Source: Actinomycetes bacterium
Lineage (GTDB): Bacteria > Actinomycetota > Acidimicrobiia > Acidimicrobiales > RAAP-2
Length of the DNA: 64,000 bases
Assembly: GCA_021818265.1 (NCBI GenBank)
Contig: JAKAEP010000003.1
Location: 50,335 to 114,334 of the forward strand
Reading direction: 5' to 3'
A program made the position numbers and the translations under genes. The notes under the pieces are model-generated. The model was not told the DNA's origin and searched no databases. It saw nothing but the letters and a program-made list of their open reading frames with translations. Below, piece by piece: positions 42,294 to 53,515 of this stretch (position 1 is the stretch's first letter; each line of letters opens with the position of its first letter).

Positions 42294-43178
42294 CCCCGGC
42301 CTTCACCATGGACCCGGGCTGGCTGGCCTACTGTCCCCACCCCTCCACGCCGGCCCTCGTCCTGCCCGAGGGGGCGGTCGACGCGCACTGCCACGTCTTC
42401 GGCCCGGGCGACGTCTTCCCCTACGCCCCCGAGCGCAAGTACACCCCCTGTGACGCCGGCAAGGACGCGCTCTTCGCCCTGCGCGACCACCTGGGCTTCT
42501 CGCGCAACGTCATCGTCCAGGCCACCTGCCACGGCGCCGACAACTCCGCCATGGTCGACGCCCTTCGCGCCAGCGGCGGGCGGGCCCGCGGGGTGGCGAC
42601 GGTGCGACCCGAGGTCACCGACGAGACCCTCGCCGAGATGCACGCCGCCGGCGTGCGCGGGGTCCGCTTCAACTTCGTGCGCCGGCTGGTCGACCCCAAG
42701 CCCGACGCGTACTACCGCTCGATCGTCGAGCGGATCGCCCCGCTGGGCTGGCACGTCGTCGTCTACTTCGAGGCCGCCGACCTCGCCGAGCGCTGGGACC
42801 TCTTCACCACCCTCGGGGTGCCGGTCGTGGTCGACCACCTGGGACGGCCCGACGTGACCCGGAGCGTCGACGGGCCCGAGTTCGGCCTCTTCCTGCGCTT
42901 CATGGAAGAGAACGAGCAGGTCTGGGCCAAGCCCACCTGCCCCGAGCGGCTCTCGGTGGCCGGGCCGCCCTACGACGACGTGGTGCCCTTCATGCGCCGG
43001 GTGATAGAGGGCTTCCCCGACCGGGTGCTCTGGGGCACCGACTGGCCCCACCCGAACCTGACCCGCGAGATGCCCGACGACGGGTGGCTCGTCGACTTCG
43101 TCGCGCGCGTGGCCGTGACCGAGGACCTCCAACGTAGACTCCTCGTCGACAACCCGACGCGGCTGTACTGGGGGGACG

Positions 43179-43186
<8 letters not shown>
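42290..43186 (+). CDS. ligI: 2-Pyrone-4,6-dicarboxylate hydrolase (LigI)
   Basis: The 298-residue amidohydrolase has VDAHCHVFGPGDVFPYAPER (His33, His35), QATCHGADNSAMVDAL, GVRGVRFNFVRRLVD and RVLWGTDWPHPNL, all hallmarks of LigI. It opens the lactone ring of 2-pyrone-4,6-dicarboxylate to oxalomesaconate. The enzyme is exceptional in needing no metal. The ATG overlaps the ligJ stop, and its end overlaps ligA by eight bases. With LigA, LigB and LigC it defines the 4,5-cleavage route rather than the beta-ketoadipate route. Confidence 0.94.
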
Positions 43187-44407
<1,221 letters not shown>

Positions 44408-44418
44408 CCCCGGGAACC

Positions 44419-45357
44419 GTGCGGATCGCCCTCGCCGGAGCCGGCGCCTTCGGCCTCAAGCACCTCGACGCGCTGGCGCGCGTCGAGGGCGCCGAGGTCG
44501 TCGCGATCGTCAGCCGCCGGCTGGAGCAGGCGCGCGAGGTCGCCGACCGCTACGGCGTGCCCGCGGCCTACACCGAGCTCGACGACGTGCTGAACCGCGG
44601 CGACGTCGACGCCGTCATCTTGTGCACGCCGACCCAGCTGCACGCGGCCCAGGCGATCGCGGTGATGGACGCCGGCAAGCACGTCCAGGTCGAGATCCCC
44701 CTCGCCGACAGCTACGAGGACGCCCAGGCCGTGGCCGCGCTCCAGCGTGCGACGGGCCTGGTGTGCATGGTGGGCCACACGCGGCGCTTCAACCCCAGCC
44801 ACCAGTGGGTCCACCGGCGCATCGCCGAGGGCGAGCTCTCCCTCTACCAGATGGACGTGCAGACCTACTTCTTGCGCCGGACCAACCTCAACGCTCTGGG
44901 CCAGCCACGCAGCTGGACCGACAACCTCCTCTGGCACCACGCCGCCCACACCGTCGACCTCTTCGCCTACCAGTGCGCGTCGCCGATCGTGGCGGGCCAC
45001 GCGATGGCCGGACCGGTCCACCCCGACCTGGGCATCCCCATGGACATGTCGATCCAGCTCAAGACCGCCCAGGGCCAGCTCTGCACGCTGTCGCTGAGCT
45101 TCAACAACGACGGGCCGCTCGGCACCTTCTTCCGCTACATCGGCGACACCGGCACCTACGTCGCGCGCTACGACGACCTCGTGACGGGCCGCGACGAGCC
45201 GGTCGACGTGAGCCGCGTGGCGGTCTCGACCGACGGTATAGAACTCCAGGACCGCGAGTTCCTCGCGGCTATCGACGAGGGTCGCGAGCCCAACGCCTCG
45301 GTCCACCAGGTCCTCGACTGCTACCGCGTCCTCGCTGAGCTCGAGGCCCAGCTCTAG
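44419..45357 (+). CDS. ligC: 4-Carboxy-2-hydroxymuconate-6-semialdehyde dehydrogenase (LigC)
   Basis: The 312-residue Gfo/Idh/MocA-family dehydrogenase starts at GTG 44419, 11 bases after ligB. It begins [19 protein letters not shown] (NAD(P) site, Gly7-Gly12) and continues with [25 protein letters not shown] and [13 protein letters not shown]. These match LigC, which oxidises the cyclic hemiacetal of the ring-cleavage product to 2-pyrone-4,6-dicarboxylate with NADP. It is the last gene of the lig operon; 43 bases separate it from pgi. Confidence 0.93.
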   Translation: MRIALAGAGAFGLKHLDALARVEGAEVVAIVSRRLEQAREVADRYGVPAAYTELDDVLNRGDVDAVILCTPTQLHAAQAIAVMDAGKHVQVEIPLADSYEDAQAVAALQRATGLVCMVGHTRRFNPSHQWVHRRIAEGELSLYQMDVQTYFLRRTNLNALGQPRSWTDNLLWHHAAHTVDLFAYQCASPIVAGHAMAGPVHPDLGIPMDMSIQLKTAQGQLCTLSLSFNNDGPLGTFFRYIGDTGTYVARYDDLVTGRDEPVDVSRVAVSTDGIELQDREFLAAIDEGREPNASVHQVLDCYRVLAELEAQL

Positions 45358-45400
45358 CCCTACGACGGCGCGGGGTCACGCGCTAGGTTGGCTGCGACCC

Positions 45401-47026
45401 ATGGCCACCACCCTGCCCTCCCAGCGCCCGACGTGGAAGGCGCTGGCCGTGCGCGCCCGCGAGGTCCACACCCGTCACCTGCGCACCCTGTTCGAGGCCG
45501 ACCCCTCGCGTGGATCCTCCCTGGTCGCCGAGGGTGCCGGGCTGTACCTCGACTACTCGAAGAACCTCCTCGACGAGGGCGTGGTGGACCTGCTCGTCGA
45601 GCTCGCCGCCGAGTGCGGGGTCTTCGCGCGTCGCGACGCCCTGTTCGCCGGGGCGCCGGTGAACGCGACCGAGCACCGCGCGGCCCTCCACAGCGCGCTG
45701 CGGCTGCCCGAGGGCGCGACCCTCGTCGTCGACGGCGTCGACGTCGCGGCCGAGGTGCACGCCGTCCTCTCGCGGATGCGGGCCTTCGCCGAGGGCGTCC
45801 GCGAGGGCCGTCACCGGGGCGCGACGGGCCGGCGGCTGACCAACGTGGTGAACATCGGGATCGGGGGGTCCGACCTCGGCCCGGTCATGGCCTACGAGGC
45901 GCTGCGCCACTACAGCGACCGGGACCTGACACTGCGCTTCGTCTCCAACGTCGACGGCACCGACCTCGCCGAGGCCCTGCGCGGCCTCTCGCCCGAGGAG
46001 ACCCTCTTCATCGTCTCCTCCAAGACCTTCGCCACGGCCGAGACCCTCACCAACGCGACCTCGGCCCGACGGTGGCTGACCGAGGCGCTGGGCGAGGCGG
46101 CCGTCGCCGACCACTTCGTCGCCGTCTCGACGGCGACCGAGCGGGTCGCGGCCTTCGGCGTCGACCCGTCGCGGATGTTCGGCTTCTGGGACTGGGTCGG
46201 CGGGCGCTACTCGATGGAGAGCGCCATCGGGCTCTCGACGATGATCGCGATCGGCCCGCGCCACTTCGCCGAGCTCCTCGCCGGCAGCCACGCCATGGAC
46301 CGCCACTTCGCCACCGCCGCGCCGAAGGAGAACCTGCCGGTCCTGCTGGGGCTCGTCGGGGTGTGGAACAGGTCGTTCCTCGGTCACCCCACGGTCGCCG
46401 TGTTGCCCTACGACCAGTACCTGCACCGACTGCCGGCCTACCTCCAGCAGCTCACCATGGAGTCCAACGGCAAGCACGTGACCCTCGAGGGCCAGCGGGT
46501 GGACTACCCGACCGGCGCCATCTACTGGGGCGAGCCCGGCACCAACGGCCAGCACAGCTTCTACCAGCTCCTGCACCAGGGCACCACCGTGGTGCCGGCC
46601 GACCTCATCGTCGTGGCCCAGAGCCTCAACCCCCTCGAGGGCCACCACGACCTCCTGGTCGCCAACGCCCTCGCCCAGGCCGCCGCCCTCGCCTTCGGCC
46701 GCCCGCCCGCCGCGGTGCGCGCCGCGGGTGCCGAGGAGCCGCTCGTCGCGCACCGCCAGATGGACGGCGACCGGCCGACCAACCTGATCATGATGGACCG
46801 GCTCACCCCCTACAGCCTGGGGGCCCTCGTCGCGCTCTACGAGCACGCCGTCTTCGTCCAGGGCGCCCTCTGGGGGATCGACTCGTTCGACCAGTGGGGG
46901 GTCGAGCTCGGCAAGCAGATGGCCACGGCCATCGTGCCCGAGCTCCAGGGCGCGCCGGCGGGGCCCGAACGGGACTCCTCGACGCGCGCCCTGATCGAGC
47001 GGTACCGAGCGAGGAGGCAGGCGTGA
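45401..47026 (+). CDS. pgi: Glucose-6-phosphate isomerase
   Basis: The 541-residue isomerase has [48 protein letters not shown] and [12 protein letters not shown], all Pgi signatures. It interconverts glucose and fructose 6-phosphate. The ATG is 11 bases after TAGGTT (45384-45389), a possible promoter box, and there is no clear Shine-Dalgarno. It starts a run of pentose-phosphate genes on the plus strand. Confidence 0.95.
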   Translation: MATTLPSQRPTWKALAVRAREVHTRHLRTLFEADPSRGSSLVAEGAGLYLDYSKNLLDEGVVDLLVELAAECGVFARRDALFAGAPVNATEHRAALHSALRLPEGATLVVDGVDVAAEVHAVLSRMRAFAEGVREGRHRGATGRRLTNVVNIGIGGSDLGPVMAYEALRHYSDRDLTLRFVSNVDGTDLAEALRGLSPEETLFIVSSKTFATAETLTNATSARRWLTEALGEAAVADHFVAVSTATERVAAFGVDPSRMFGFWDWVGGRYSMESAIGLSTMIAIGPRHFAELLAGSHAMDRHFATAAPKENLPVLLGLVGVWNRSFLGHPTVAVLPYDQYLHRLPAYLQQLTMESNGKHVTLEGQRVDYPTGAIYWGEPGTNGQHSFYQLLHQGTTVVPADLIVVAQSLNPLEGHHDLLVANALAQAAALAFGRPPAAVRAAGAEEPLVAHRQMDGDRPTNLIMMDRLTPYSLGALVALYEHAVFVQGALWGIDSFDQWGVELGKQMATAIVPELQGAPAGPERDSSTRALIERYRARRQA

Positions 47027-48042
47027 GCGGGGCGCAGCTGGGGATGGTGGGACTGGGTCGGATGGGCGCGAACATCGTGCGCCGGCTCCTGCGCGGCGGT
47101 CACCGGGTCGCCGCCTACGACGTGAACGCCGAGGCCGTCGCGGCCGTCACGGCCGACGGCGCGATCGGGGCGGCCACGCTGGCCGAGCTGGTCGACGCCC
47201 TCGAGGCCCCCCGGGCCGTCTGGCTGATGCTGCCGGCCGCCCTCACCCAGGGGGTGCTCGAGGAGGTCGCCGATCTCCTCGGCGCCGGGGACGTCATCAT
47301 CGACGGGGGCAACTCCTACTACCACGACGACGTCGACCGCGCGGCCGCCCTCACCGCACGCGGCCTGCACTACGTCGACTGCGGCACGAGCGGCGGGGTG
47401 TGGGGCCTCGAGCGGGGCTACTCGCTCATGATCGGCGGCGAGGACGAGGTCGTCGCGCGCCTCGACCCGCTGTTCGCCACGATCGCCCCGGGCGACGACG
47501 GCACCGCGCCGACGCCGGGGCGCGCGCCCGGCACGACGGCCGCGCGGGGCTACCTGCACTGCGGCCCGGCCGGGGCCGGTCACTTCGTGAAGATGGTCCA
47601 CAACGGGGTCGAGTACGGGATGATGGCGGCCATCGCCGAGGGTCTCTCGGTGCTGCGCCACGCCGACGTCGGCCTCCACCCCGCCACGGCCGACGCCGAG
47701 ACCTCCCCGGTGCGCGAGCCCGAGTACTACCGCTACCACTTCGACCTCGCCGACGTCGCCGAGGTCTGGCGCCACGGCTCGGTCGTCAGCTCGTGGCTGG
47801 TCGACCTCACGGCCGAGGCCCTCGCCGGCTCGCCCGAGCTCGCCGAGTACTCCGGCCACGTCGCCGACTCCGGCGAGGGCCGCTGGACCCTCGAGGCCGC
47901 CATCAACGAGTCGGTGCCCGCCCCGGTCCTCGCCTCGGCGCTCTTCGCCCGCTACGAGTCGCGTGACCGCGGGGAGTTCGCGGCGAAGGTCCTCTCGGCC
48001 ATGCGCGCCGGCTTCGGCGGCCACGTGGAGAGGACGGCGTGA
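47023..48042 (+). CDS. gnd: 6-Phosphogluconate dehydrogenase (decarboxylating), short form
   Basis: This 339-residue protein is the short, usually NAD-linked form (about 300 residues) rather than the 470-residue NADP form. It has [17 protein letters not shown] at the N-terminus, [30 protein letters not shown] and catalytic Lys190 in [16 protein letters not shown]. It oxidises 6-phosphogluconate to ribulose 5-phosphate. An insertion of about 25 residues ([20 protein letters not shown]) precedes the catalytic lysine. GTG 47023 overlaps the pgi stop and has GAGGAGG upstream. Confidence 0.93.
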   Translation: MSGAQLGMVGLGRMGANIVRRLLRGGHRVAAYDVNAEAVAAVTADGAIGAATLAELVDALEAPRAVWLMLPAALTQGVLEEVADLLGAGDVIIDGGNSYYHDDVDRAAALTARGLHYVDCGTSGGVWGLERGYSLMIGGEDEVVARLDPLFATIAPGDDGTAPTPGRAPGTTAARGYLHCGPAGAGHFVKMVHNGVEYGMMAAIAEGLSVLRHADVGLHPATADAETSPVREPEYYRYHFDLADVAEVWRHGSVVSSWLVDLTAEALAGSPELAEYSGHVADSGEGRWTLEAAINESVPAPVLASALFARYESRDRGEFAAKVLSAMRAGFGGHVERTA

Positions 48043-48701
48043 GCCTCGACCTGCGGGTCCTGCCTGACCCCGAGGCCCTCGCCGAGGTGGCGGCCGACTG
48101 GCTGCGCGGGGCCATCGACGCCCGCCGGGCCGAACGCACCCCGGTCTCGCTCGCGCTCTCGGGCGGCACCACCCCCTGGGCGATGGTCGCCCACCTGCGC
48201 GACGTCGTCCCCTGGGGCGAGGTCGAGGTCTTCCAGGTGGACGAGCGCGTCGTGCCGGTGACGAGCGAGCTGCGCAACTGGCGCCACCTCGAGGCCGGCC
48301 TCGGGGGCTCGGGCGCGCGGCTCGTCCCGATGCCCGTCGACGACGCCGACCTCGAGGCCGGCGCCCACCGCTACGCCGAGGCGCTGCCCGAGCGGCTCGA
48401 CGTCGTGCACCTCGGGCTCGGCGCCGACGGCCACTGCGCCTCGCTGGTCCCCGACGACCCGGTCCTCGCGGTCGCCGACCGCGCCGTCGCCCTGACGGCC
48501 CACCCCTACCAGGGGCACCGGCGCATGACGCTGACCTACCCGACCTTGAACGCCGCGCGCCGGGTCCTCTGGCTCGTGAGCGGCAAGGACAAGCGCGAGG
48601 CGCTGGCGCGCCTCCTCGAGGGCGACCGCTCGATCCCCGCCGGGCGCGTCGCCGCCGAGTCGCAGGTGGTCTTCTGCGACGCGGCCGCCCGCGGGGATTA
48701 A
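48039..48701 (+). CDS. pgl: 6-Phosphogluconolactonase (DevB/Pgl type)
   Basis: The 220-residue lactonase has SLALSGGTTPWAM, VEVFQVDERVVP and LGLGADGHCASLVPDD, the three blocks of the NagB-like Pgl family. It hydrolyses 6-phosphogluconolactone between Zwf and Gnd. It starts at GTG 48039, overlapping the gnd stop (GTGA), and is followed by zwf after nine bases. Confidence 0.94.
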   Translation: MSLDLRVLPDPEALAEVAADWLRGAIDARRAERTPVSLALSGGTTPWAMVAHLRDVVPWGEVEVFQVDERVVPVTSELRNWRHLEAGLGGSGARLVPMPVDDADLEAGAHRYAEALPERLDVVHLGLGADGHCASLVPDDPVLAVADRAVALTAHPYQGHRRMTLTYPTLNAARRVLWLVSGKDKREALARLLEGDRSIPAGRVAAESQVVFCDAAARGD

Positions 48702-48710
48702 GGAGAGCCC

Positions 48711-50141
48711 ATGCCCAGCGCCCGCCCCCGGCCCGAGGACCACGTCATCGTCATCTTCGGGATCACGGGCGACCTCGCCCGCCGCAAGATCATCCCCGGC
48801 CTCTACCACCTGGCCGCGGCGGGACTGCTGCCCGCGAACTACCGAATCGTCGGCTGCGCGCGGCCCTCGTCGAAGATGAGCGACGACGAGCTGCGCGCCT
48901 ACGCCTACGACGCGACCTGCCAGTTCGCCACCGAGAAGCCTGACGAGGAGGGCTGGGCCGCCTTCGCCGGGAACCTGCTCGCCGCGATCGACCCCGACGA
49001 CGGCCCCGACGGGCTCTCCCAGGTCATGGCGCGCGCCGAGGCCGCGATCGGCGGCGAGCCCCGCCGCCTGTTCCACCTGGCCATCCCGCCCGACGCCATG
49101 CGCCAGGTGATCGAGCTGCTCGGCCAGAAGGGCCTCAACGAGCGGGGCCGGATCATCTGCGAGAAGCCCTTCGGCACCGACCTCGCCTCGGCCCGCGAGC
49201 TCAACCAGGAGATCACCCGCCACTTCGACGAGAGCCAGGTCTTTCGCATCGACCACTTCCTCGGCAAGGAGTCGATCGACAACATCCTGGCGCTGCGCTT
49301 CGCCAACGAGCTCTTCGAGCCCCTCTGGCGGCGCAACCACGTCCGCTACGTCCAGATCGATGTCCCCGAGACCCTCTCGATCGAGGGCCGGGGCGCCTTC
49401 TACGAGGAGACCGGCGCCTTCAAGGACATGGTCGTCACCCACCTCTTCGAGGTGCTCGGCCAGCTCGCCATGGAGCAGCCCACCTCGCTCACCGCGAAGC
49501 CCCTACGCGACGAGGTCTCCAAGGTCTTCGAGACGATGCGCCCGCTCGACCCCCGCGAGGTCGTGCGCGGCCAGTACGAGGGGTACCGCGACGAGGAGGG
49601 CGTGGCCAAGGACTCGACGACCGAGACCTTCATCGCGCTGCGGGCCTGGGTCGACAACGCCCGCTGGATGGGGGTGCCCTTCTACCTGCGCACCGGCAAG
49701 CGCATGGCCCAGAGCCGCCAGATCATCACCCTCGGCCTGCGCGAGCCGGTCATGGAGATATTCCCCGAGCTCAAGGCCAACCCCAACCGGGACTCCAACA
49801 AGCTGATCATCGACTTCAAGGACCCCGGCTCGATCCACGCCGAGTTCCTCGCGAAGCAGCCCGGGCCCGAGATGGTGCTCGGCACGGCCCGGATGCACTT
49901 CCACTACCGCGAGAGCTTCCAGATCTCGAACAACCTCGAGGCCTACGAGCGGCTCCTGCTCGAGGTCATGCTCGGCAACCAGGCCCTCTTCACCCGCAGC
50001 GACGGCATCGAACGGCTGTGGGAGGTCTCCGCGCCGGTGCTCGAGAACCCGCCGCCCATCGAGTTCTACCCCCAGGGCACCTGGGGCCCGTACTCGATCG
50101 AGCGGGTCATCGCCCCGCACCGCTGGACCCTGCCCCAGTGA
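48711..50141 (+). CDS. zwf: Glucose-6-phosphate 1-dehydrogenase
   Basis: The 476-residue enzyme has the coenzyme loop FGITGDLARRKIIPGLY (residues 16-32) and the active-site RIDHFLGKES with His182. EKPFGTDLASAREL is another family block. It commits glucose 6-phosphate to the oxidative pentose phosphate route. TTAAGGAGAG upstream of ATG 48711 is a strong ribosome site. No opcA partner, common in actinobacteria, is adjacent. Confidence 0.95.
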   Translation: MPSARPRPEDHVIVIFGITGDLARRKIIPGLYHLAAAGLLPANYRIVGCARPSSKMSDDELRAYAYDATCQFATEKPDEEGWAAFAGNLLAAIDPDDGPDGLSQVMARAEAAIGGEPRRLFHLAIPPDAMRQVIELLGQKGLNERGRIICEKPFGTDLASARELNQEITRHFDESQVFRIDHFLGKESIDNILALRFANELFEPLWRRNHVRYVQIDVPETLSIEGRGAFYEETGAFKDMVVTHLFEVLGQLAMEQPTSLTAKPLRDEVSKVFETMRPLDPREVVRGQYEGYRDEEGVAKDSTTETFIALRAWVDNARWMGVPFYLRTGKRMAQSRQIITLGLREPVMEIFPELKANPNRDSNKLIIDFKDPGSIHAEFLAKQPGPEMVLGTARMHFHYRESFQISNNLEAYERLLLEVMLGNQALFTRSDGIERLWEVSAPVLENPPPIEFYPQGTWGPYSIERVIAPHRWTLPQ

Positions 50142-50944
50142 GCGTCCGGCTGGTCCTCTCCGACGTCGACGGGACACTCCTCACCTCGGACAAGACCCTC
50201 GCCCCGAGCACCCTCGAGGCGGTCGCCCGCCTCGAGGCCGCGGGGGTCGCCTTCGCCCTCACGAGCAGCCGGCCGCCCCGGGGGCTCGCCGCGCTCGTCG
50301 ACCCCCTGAGGCTGCGCCTACCGCTCGGTGCCTTCAACGGCGGGATGATGGTCACCCCCGACCTCGCCGTCGAGTTCGAGGCCGCTATCGAGGACCGCCA
50401 CGTCGGCCCGATCGTCGAGGACCTGCTCGCCCGGGGGCTATCGGTCTGGGTCTACCAGGGGTCGAGGGACTGGTACGTGCTCGACCGCGAGGGCCCCCAC
50501 GTCGAGCGCGAGGTGCACGCCGTCGGCTTCGAGCCCGTCGTCCTCGACTCCTTCGAGGGGCTGCGCGGCGACGTCGTCAAGGTCGTGGGCGTCTCGGACG
50601 ACCCGGAGCGCGTCGCGGGGGCCGAGGCGTCCGTGCGCGAGCGCGTGGGCGAGTCGGTCTCGGCGACGCGCTCGCAGGCCTACTACCTCGACGTCACCGA
50701 CTCGCGCGCCCACAAGGGCGCCGTCGTGCGCTACCTCTCGGACCACCTGGGCGTCCCCGTCACCGACATCGCGACCGTCGGCGACGGCGGGAACGACGTG
50801 GACATGTTCGCCGTCTCGGGCGTGAGCGTCGCCATGGGCAACGCCACCGACGAGGTGCGGAGCGCCGCGACGCACGTCACCACCTCCCACGACGACGACG
50901 GCTTCGCCGGGGCGATCGAGACGATCCTCGCCCTCCGGGGCTGA
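50138..50944 (+). CDS. HAD-superfamily phosphatase, Cof/sugar-phosphatase type
   Basis: The 268-residue protein starts at GTG 50138, overlapping the zwf stop. Motif I is DVDGTLL (Asp9, Asp11), motif II lies in FALTSSRPPRG, the motif III lysine in AHKGAVVRYL, and motif IV is VGDGGNDVDMF. The cap is of the C2B (Cof) type. Such enzymes dephosphorylate sugar phosphates or flavin precursors; the operon suggests a sugar phosphate. Substrate is not determinable. Confidence 0.9.
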   Translation: MSVRLVLSDVDGTLLTSDKTLAPSTLEAVARLEAAGVAFALTSSRPPRGLAALVDPLRLRLPLGAFNGGMMVTPDLAVEFEAAIEDRHVGPIVEDLLARGLSVWVYQGSRDWYVLDREGPHVEREVHAVGFEPVVLDSFEGLRGDVVKVVGVSDDPERVAGAEASVRERVGESVSATRSQAYYLDVTDSRAHKGAVVRYLSDHLGVPVTDIATVGDGGNDVDMFAVSGVSVAMGNATDEVRSAATHVTTSHDDDGFAGAIETILALRG

Positions 50945-51070
50945 GCCCCCGGCCCCGGCCCGAACGGGTCAGACCTTCGGCCCTAGTGGGGCGCGTGGGG
51001 CCGCGAAAGGCTGGTCGGGGTGGGCGCCCCGCGACCGCGCACGGTGCCCGACACCCGGAGAGGTGGCGCG

Positions 51071-53515
51071 ATGACCGAGACGACCTACATCAGGACGTTC
51101 GACGAGATCGGCCGGGACGACGTGCCCCTGGTCGGCGGGAAGAACGCCTCTCTGGGCGAGATGTACCGCCACCTCGGCGCGCTCGGGGTGCGGGTGCCCA
51201 ACGGCTTCGCCGTCACCGCCCCGGGGTACCGGCACGTCCTCGACGAGGCCGGGGCCTGGCCCGAGCTGCACGCCCTCCTCGACGGCCTCGCCGGCGACGA
51301 CGTCGAGGCCCTGGCCCACGCCGGGCAGCGCGCGCGCCGGGTCGTCTACGACGCGGGCCTGCCCGAGGACCTGCGCGCCGCCATCCTCGAGGGGTACCGC
51401 GGCCTCCAGCGCCAGTACGGCGAGGGCGTCTCGCTCGCGGTGCGCAGCTCGGCGACGGCCGAGGACCTGCCCACCGCCAGCTTCGCCGGCCAGCACGAGA
51501 CCTTCCTCAACGTGCGCGGGGACGACGCGCTGCTCGACGCCTGCCGGCGCTGCTACGCGAGCCTCTTCACCGACCGCGCCATCCACTACCGGATCGACAA
51601 CGGCTTCGACCACTTCGCGGTCCTGCTCTCGGTCGGGGTGATGAAGATGGTGCGCTCGGACCTCGCCGCGTCGGGCGTCGCGTTCTCCCTCGACACCGAG
51701 TCGGGCTTCACCGACGTCGTGCTCGTGACCGGCTCCTACGGGCTCGGCGAGAACGTGGTGCAGGGCGTCGTCGACCCCGACGAGTTCTACGTCCACAAGC
51801 CCACGTACCGCGCCGGCCGGCGCGCCGTGCTGCGACGCTCGCTCGGCGGCAAGTCCACGACCATGGTCCTCGCGCCCGGCGGGTCGACGCGCACGACCCG
51901 CAACGTCCCCACCCCCGAGCCGGACCGGCGCCGCTACTGCCTCACCGACCCCGAGGTCCTCGAGCTCGCCGGCTGCACCCTCGCCGTCGAGGACCACTAC
52001 GGGCTGGCCGTGGACGTGGAGTGGGCGAAGGACGGCGAGGACGGGCTCCTCTACCTCGTCCAGGCGCGGCCCGAGACGGTGGCCTCCCGGCGCGCCCCCA
52101 CCGCGGTGGAGAGCTACGTCCTCGACGGCCGGCCCGGCCCGGCGCTGTGCGCCGGGCGCGCGGTCGGCGAGCGTGTCGCCACCGGCACGGTCCGCCTGGT
52201 CACGGGGCCCGAGGACCTCGCGGCGTTCCGTCCGGGCGAGGTGCTGCTCGCCGGCTCGACCTCCCCCGACTGGGAGCCGGTCATGAGGACCGCGGCCGCC
52301 ATCGTCACCGACCGCGGCGGTCGGACCTGCCACGCGGCGATCGTCGCGCGCGAGCTCGGCATCCCCGCCGTCGTGGGCACCGGCACGGCGACCGCGGCCG
52401 TGGCCGCCGGGTCCAGCGTGACCGTCTCGTGCGCCGAGGGCGACACCGGCCACGTCTACGAGGGGGCCGTCTCCTACCACGTCGCGCGCCTCGACCTGGG
52501 CGACCTCCCCCGCCCCGCCACGGCCATCATGGTCAACCTCGGCAACCCGGACCTCGCCTTCAAGACCTCCTTCTTGCCCAACGACGGCGTGGGGCTCGCC
52601 CGTATGGAGTTCATCATCTCCGAGGCGATCAGGGCCCACCCCCTCGCCCTGGCGCACCCCGAGCGGGTCTCCGACCCCGCGGTGCGCTCCGCCGTCGAGC
52701 GGCTCTTCGCCGGCTACCCGGACGGCGAGGCCTTCTTCGTCGAGCGCCTCTCCGAGGGGATCGGGACGATCGCCGCCGCCTTCTGGCCGAAGCCCGTCGT
52801 GGTGCGCATGTCGGACTTCAAGACGAACGAGTACGCCAGCCTGCTCGGCGGGGCCGACTTCGAGCCCACCGAGGCCAACCCGATGCTCGGCTTCCGGGGG
52901 GCCTCGCGCTACGCGCACCCCGCCTACGCCGAGGGGTTCGCACTCGAGTGCCGGGCGATGGCCCGGGTGCGCGGGGAGATGGGCCTCACCAACGTCGTTC
53001 TGATGCTGCCGTTCGTGCGTCGGGTCGACGAGGCCGACCGGGTGCTCGCGCGCATGGCCGAACTCGGCCTGCGCCGGGGCGAGGACGGCCTCCAGGTCTA
53101 CGCCATGTGCGAGATCCCGAACAACGTCATCCTGATCGACCGGTTCGCCACCCGCTTCGACGGCTTCTCCATCGGGTCGAACGACCTCACCCAGCTGACC
53201 CTGGGCGTCGACCGCGACAGCGAGATCGTGGCCTTCGACTACGACGAGCGCGACGAGGGGGTGAAGGAGCTGATCCGCCTGGCCGTCGAGGGCTGCCGGC
53301 GCAACGGCATCCACTCGGGGCTCTGCGGCCAGGCGCCCTCGGACTACCCCGACATGGCCGCGTTCCTCGTCGAGACCGGCATCGAGTCGATCAGCCTCAA
53401 CCCCGACACGCTGGTCGCGACGACCCGGGCCGTGCTCGACCTCGAGGCGCGCCTCGGGCGCCACCGCCCGGACGACGTCGAGGACCGCGCCCCCGCCGGC
53501 GTCGCGACGCGCTAG
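51071..53515 (+). CDS. ppsA: Phosphoenolpyruvate synthase
   Basis: The 814-residue protein has an N-terminal ATP-binding domain (LVGGKNASLGEMYRHL; SVAVRSSATAEDLPTASFAG type stretch LAVRSSATAEDLPTASFAGQ). The swivelling phospho-His domain has His421 in GGRTCHAAIVARELGIPAVVG, and the C-terminal PEP/pyruvate domain includes FIIS-type and SIGSNDLTQLTLGVDRD segments. It converts pyruvate, ATP and water to PEP, AMP and phosphate, a gluconeogenic step suited to growth on aromatics that yield pyruvate and oxaloacetate. ATG 51071 has AGAGGTGG upstream. It ends on a CTAG shared with the convergent kinase. Confidence 0.94.
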   Translation: MTETTYIRTFDEIGRDDVPLVGGKNASLGEMYRHLGALGVRVPNGFAVTAPGYRHVLDEAGAWPELHALLDGLAGDDVEALAHAGQRARRVVYDAGLPEDLRAAILEGYRGLQRQYGEGVSLAVRSSATAEDLPTASFAGQHETFLNVRGDDALLDACRRCYASLFTDRAIHYRIDNGFDHFAVLLSVGVMKMVRSDLAASGVAFSLDTESGFTDVVLVTGSYGLGENVVQGVVDPDEFYVHKPTYRAGRRAVLRRSLGGKSTTMVLAPGGSTRTTRNVPTPEPDRRRYCLTDPEVLELAGCTLAVEDHYGLAVDVEWAKDGEDGLLYLVQARPETVASRRAPTAVESYVLDGRPGPALCAGRAVGERVATGTVRLVTGPEDLAAFRPGEVLLAGSTSPDWEPVMRTAAAIVTDRGGRTCHAAIVARELGIPAVVGTGTATAAVAAGSSVTVSCAEGDTGHVYEGAVSYHVARLDLGDLPRPATAIMVNLGNPDLAFKTSFLPNDGVGLARMEFIISEAIRAHPLALAHPERVSDPAVRSAVERLFAGYPDGEAFFVERLSEGIGTIAAAFWPKPVVVRMSDFKTNEYASLLGGADFEPTEANPMLGFRGASRYAHPAYAEGFALECRAMARVRGEMGLTNVVLMLPFVRRVDEADRVLARMAELGLRRGEDGLQVYAMCEIPNNVILIDRFATRFDGFSIGSNDLTQLTLGVDRDSEIVAFDYDERDEGVKELIRLAVEGCRRNGIHSGLCGQAPSDYPDMAAFLVETGIESISLNPDTLVATTRAVLDLEARLGRHRPDDVEDRAPAGVATR

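Noticed and set aside
50945-51070. Extra small gene or RNA between the HAD phosphatase and ppsA
   Set aside because: No start with coding character and no convincing hairpin-plus-T-run; it looks like the ppsA leader. An earlier in-frame ATG-like start at 51020 lacks a ribosome site.
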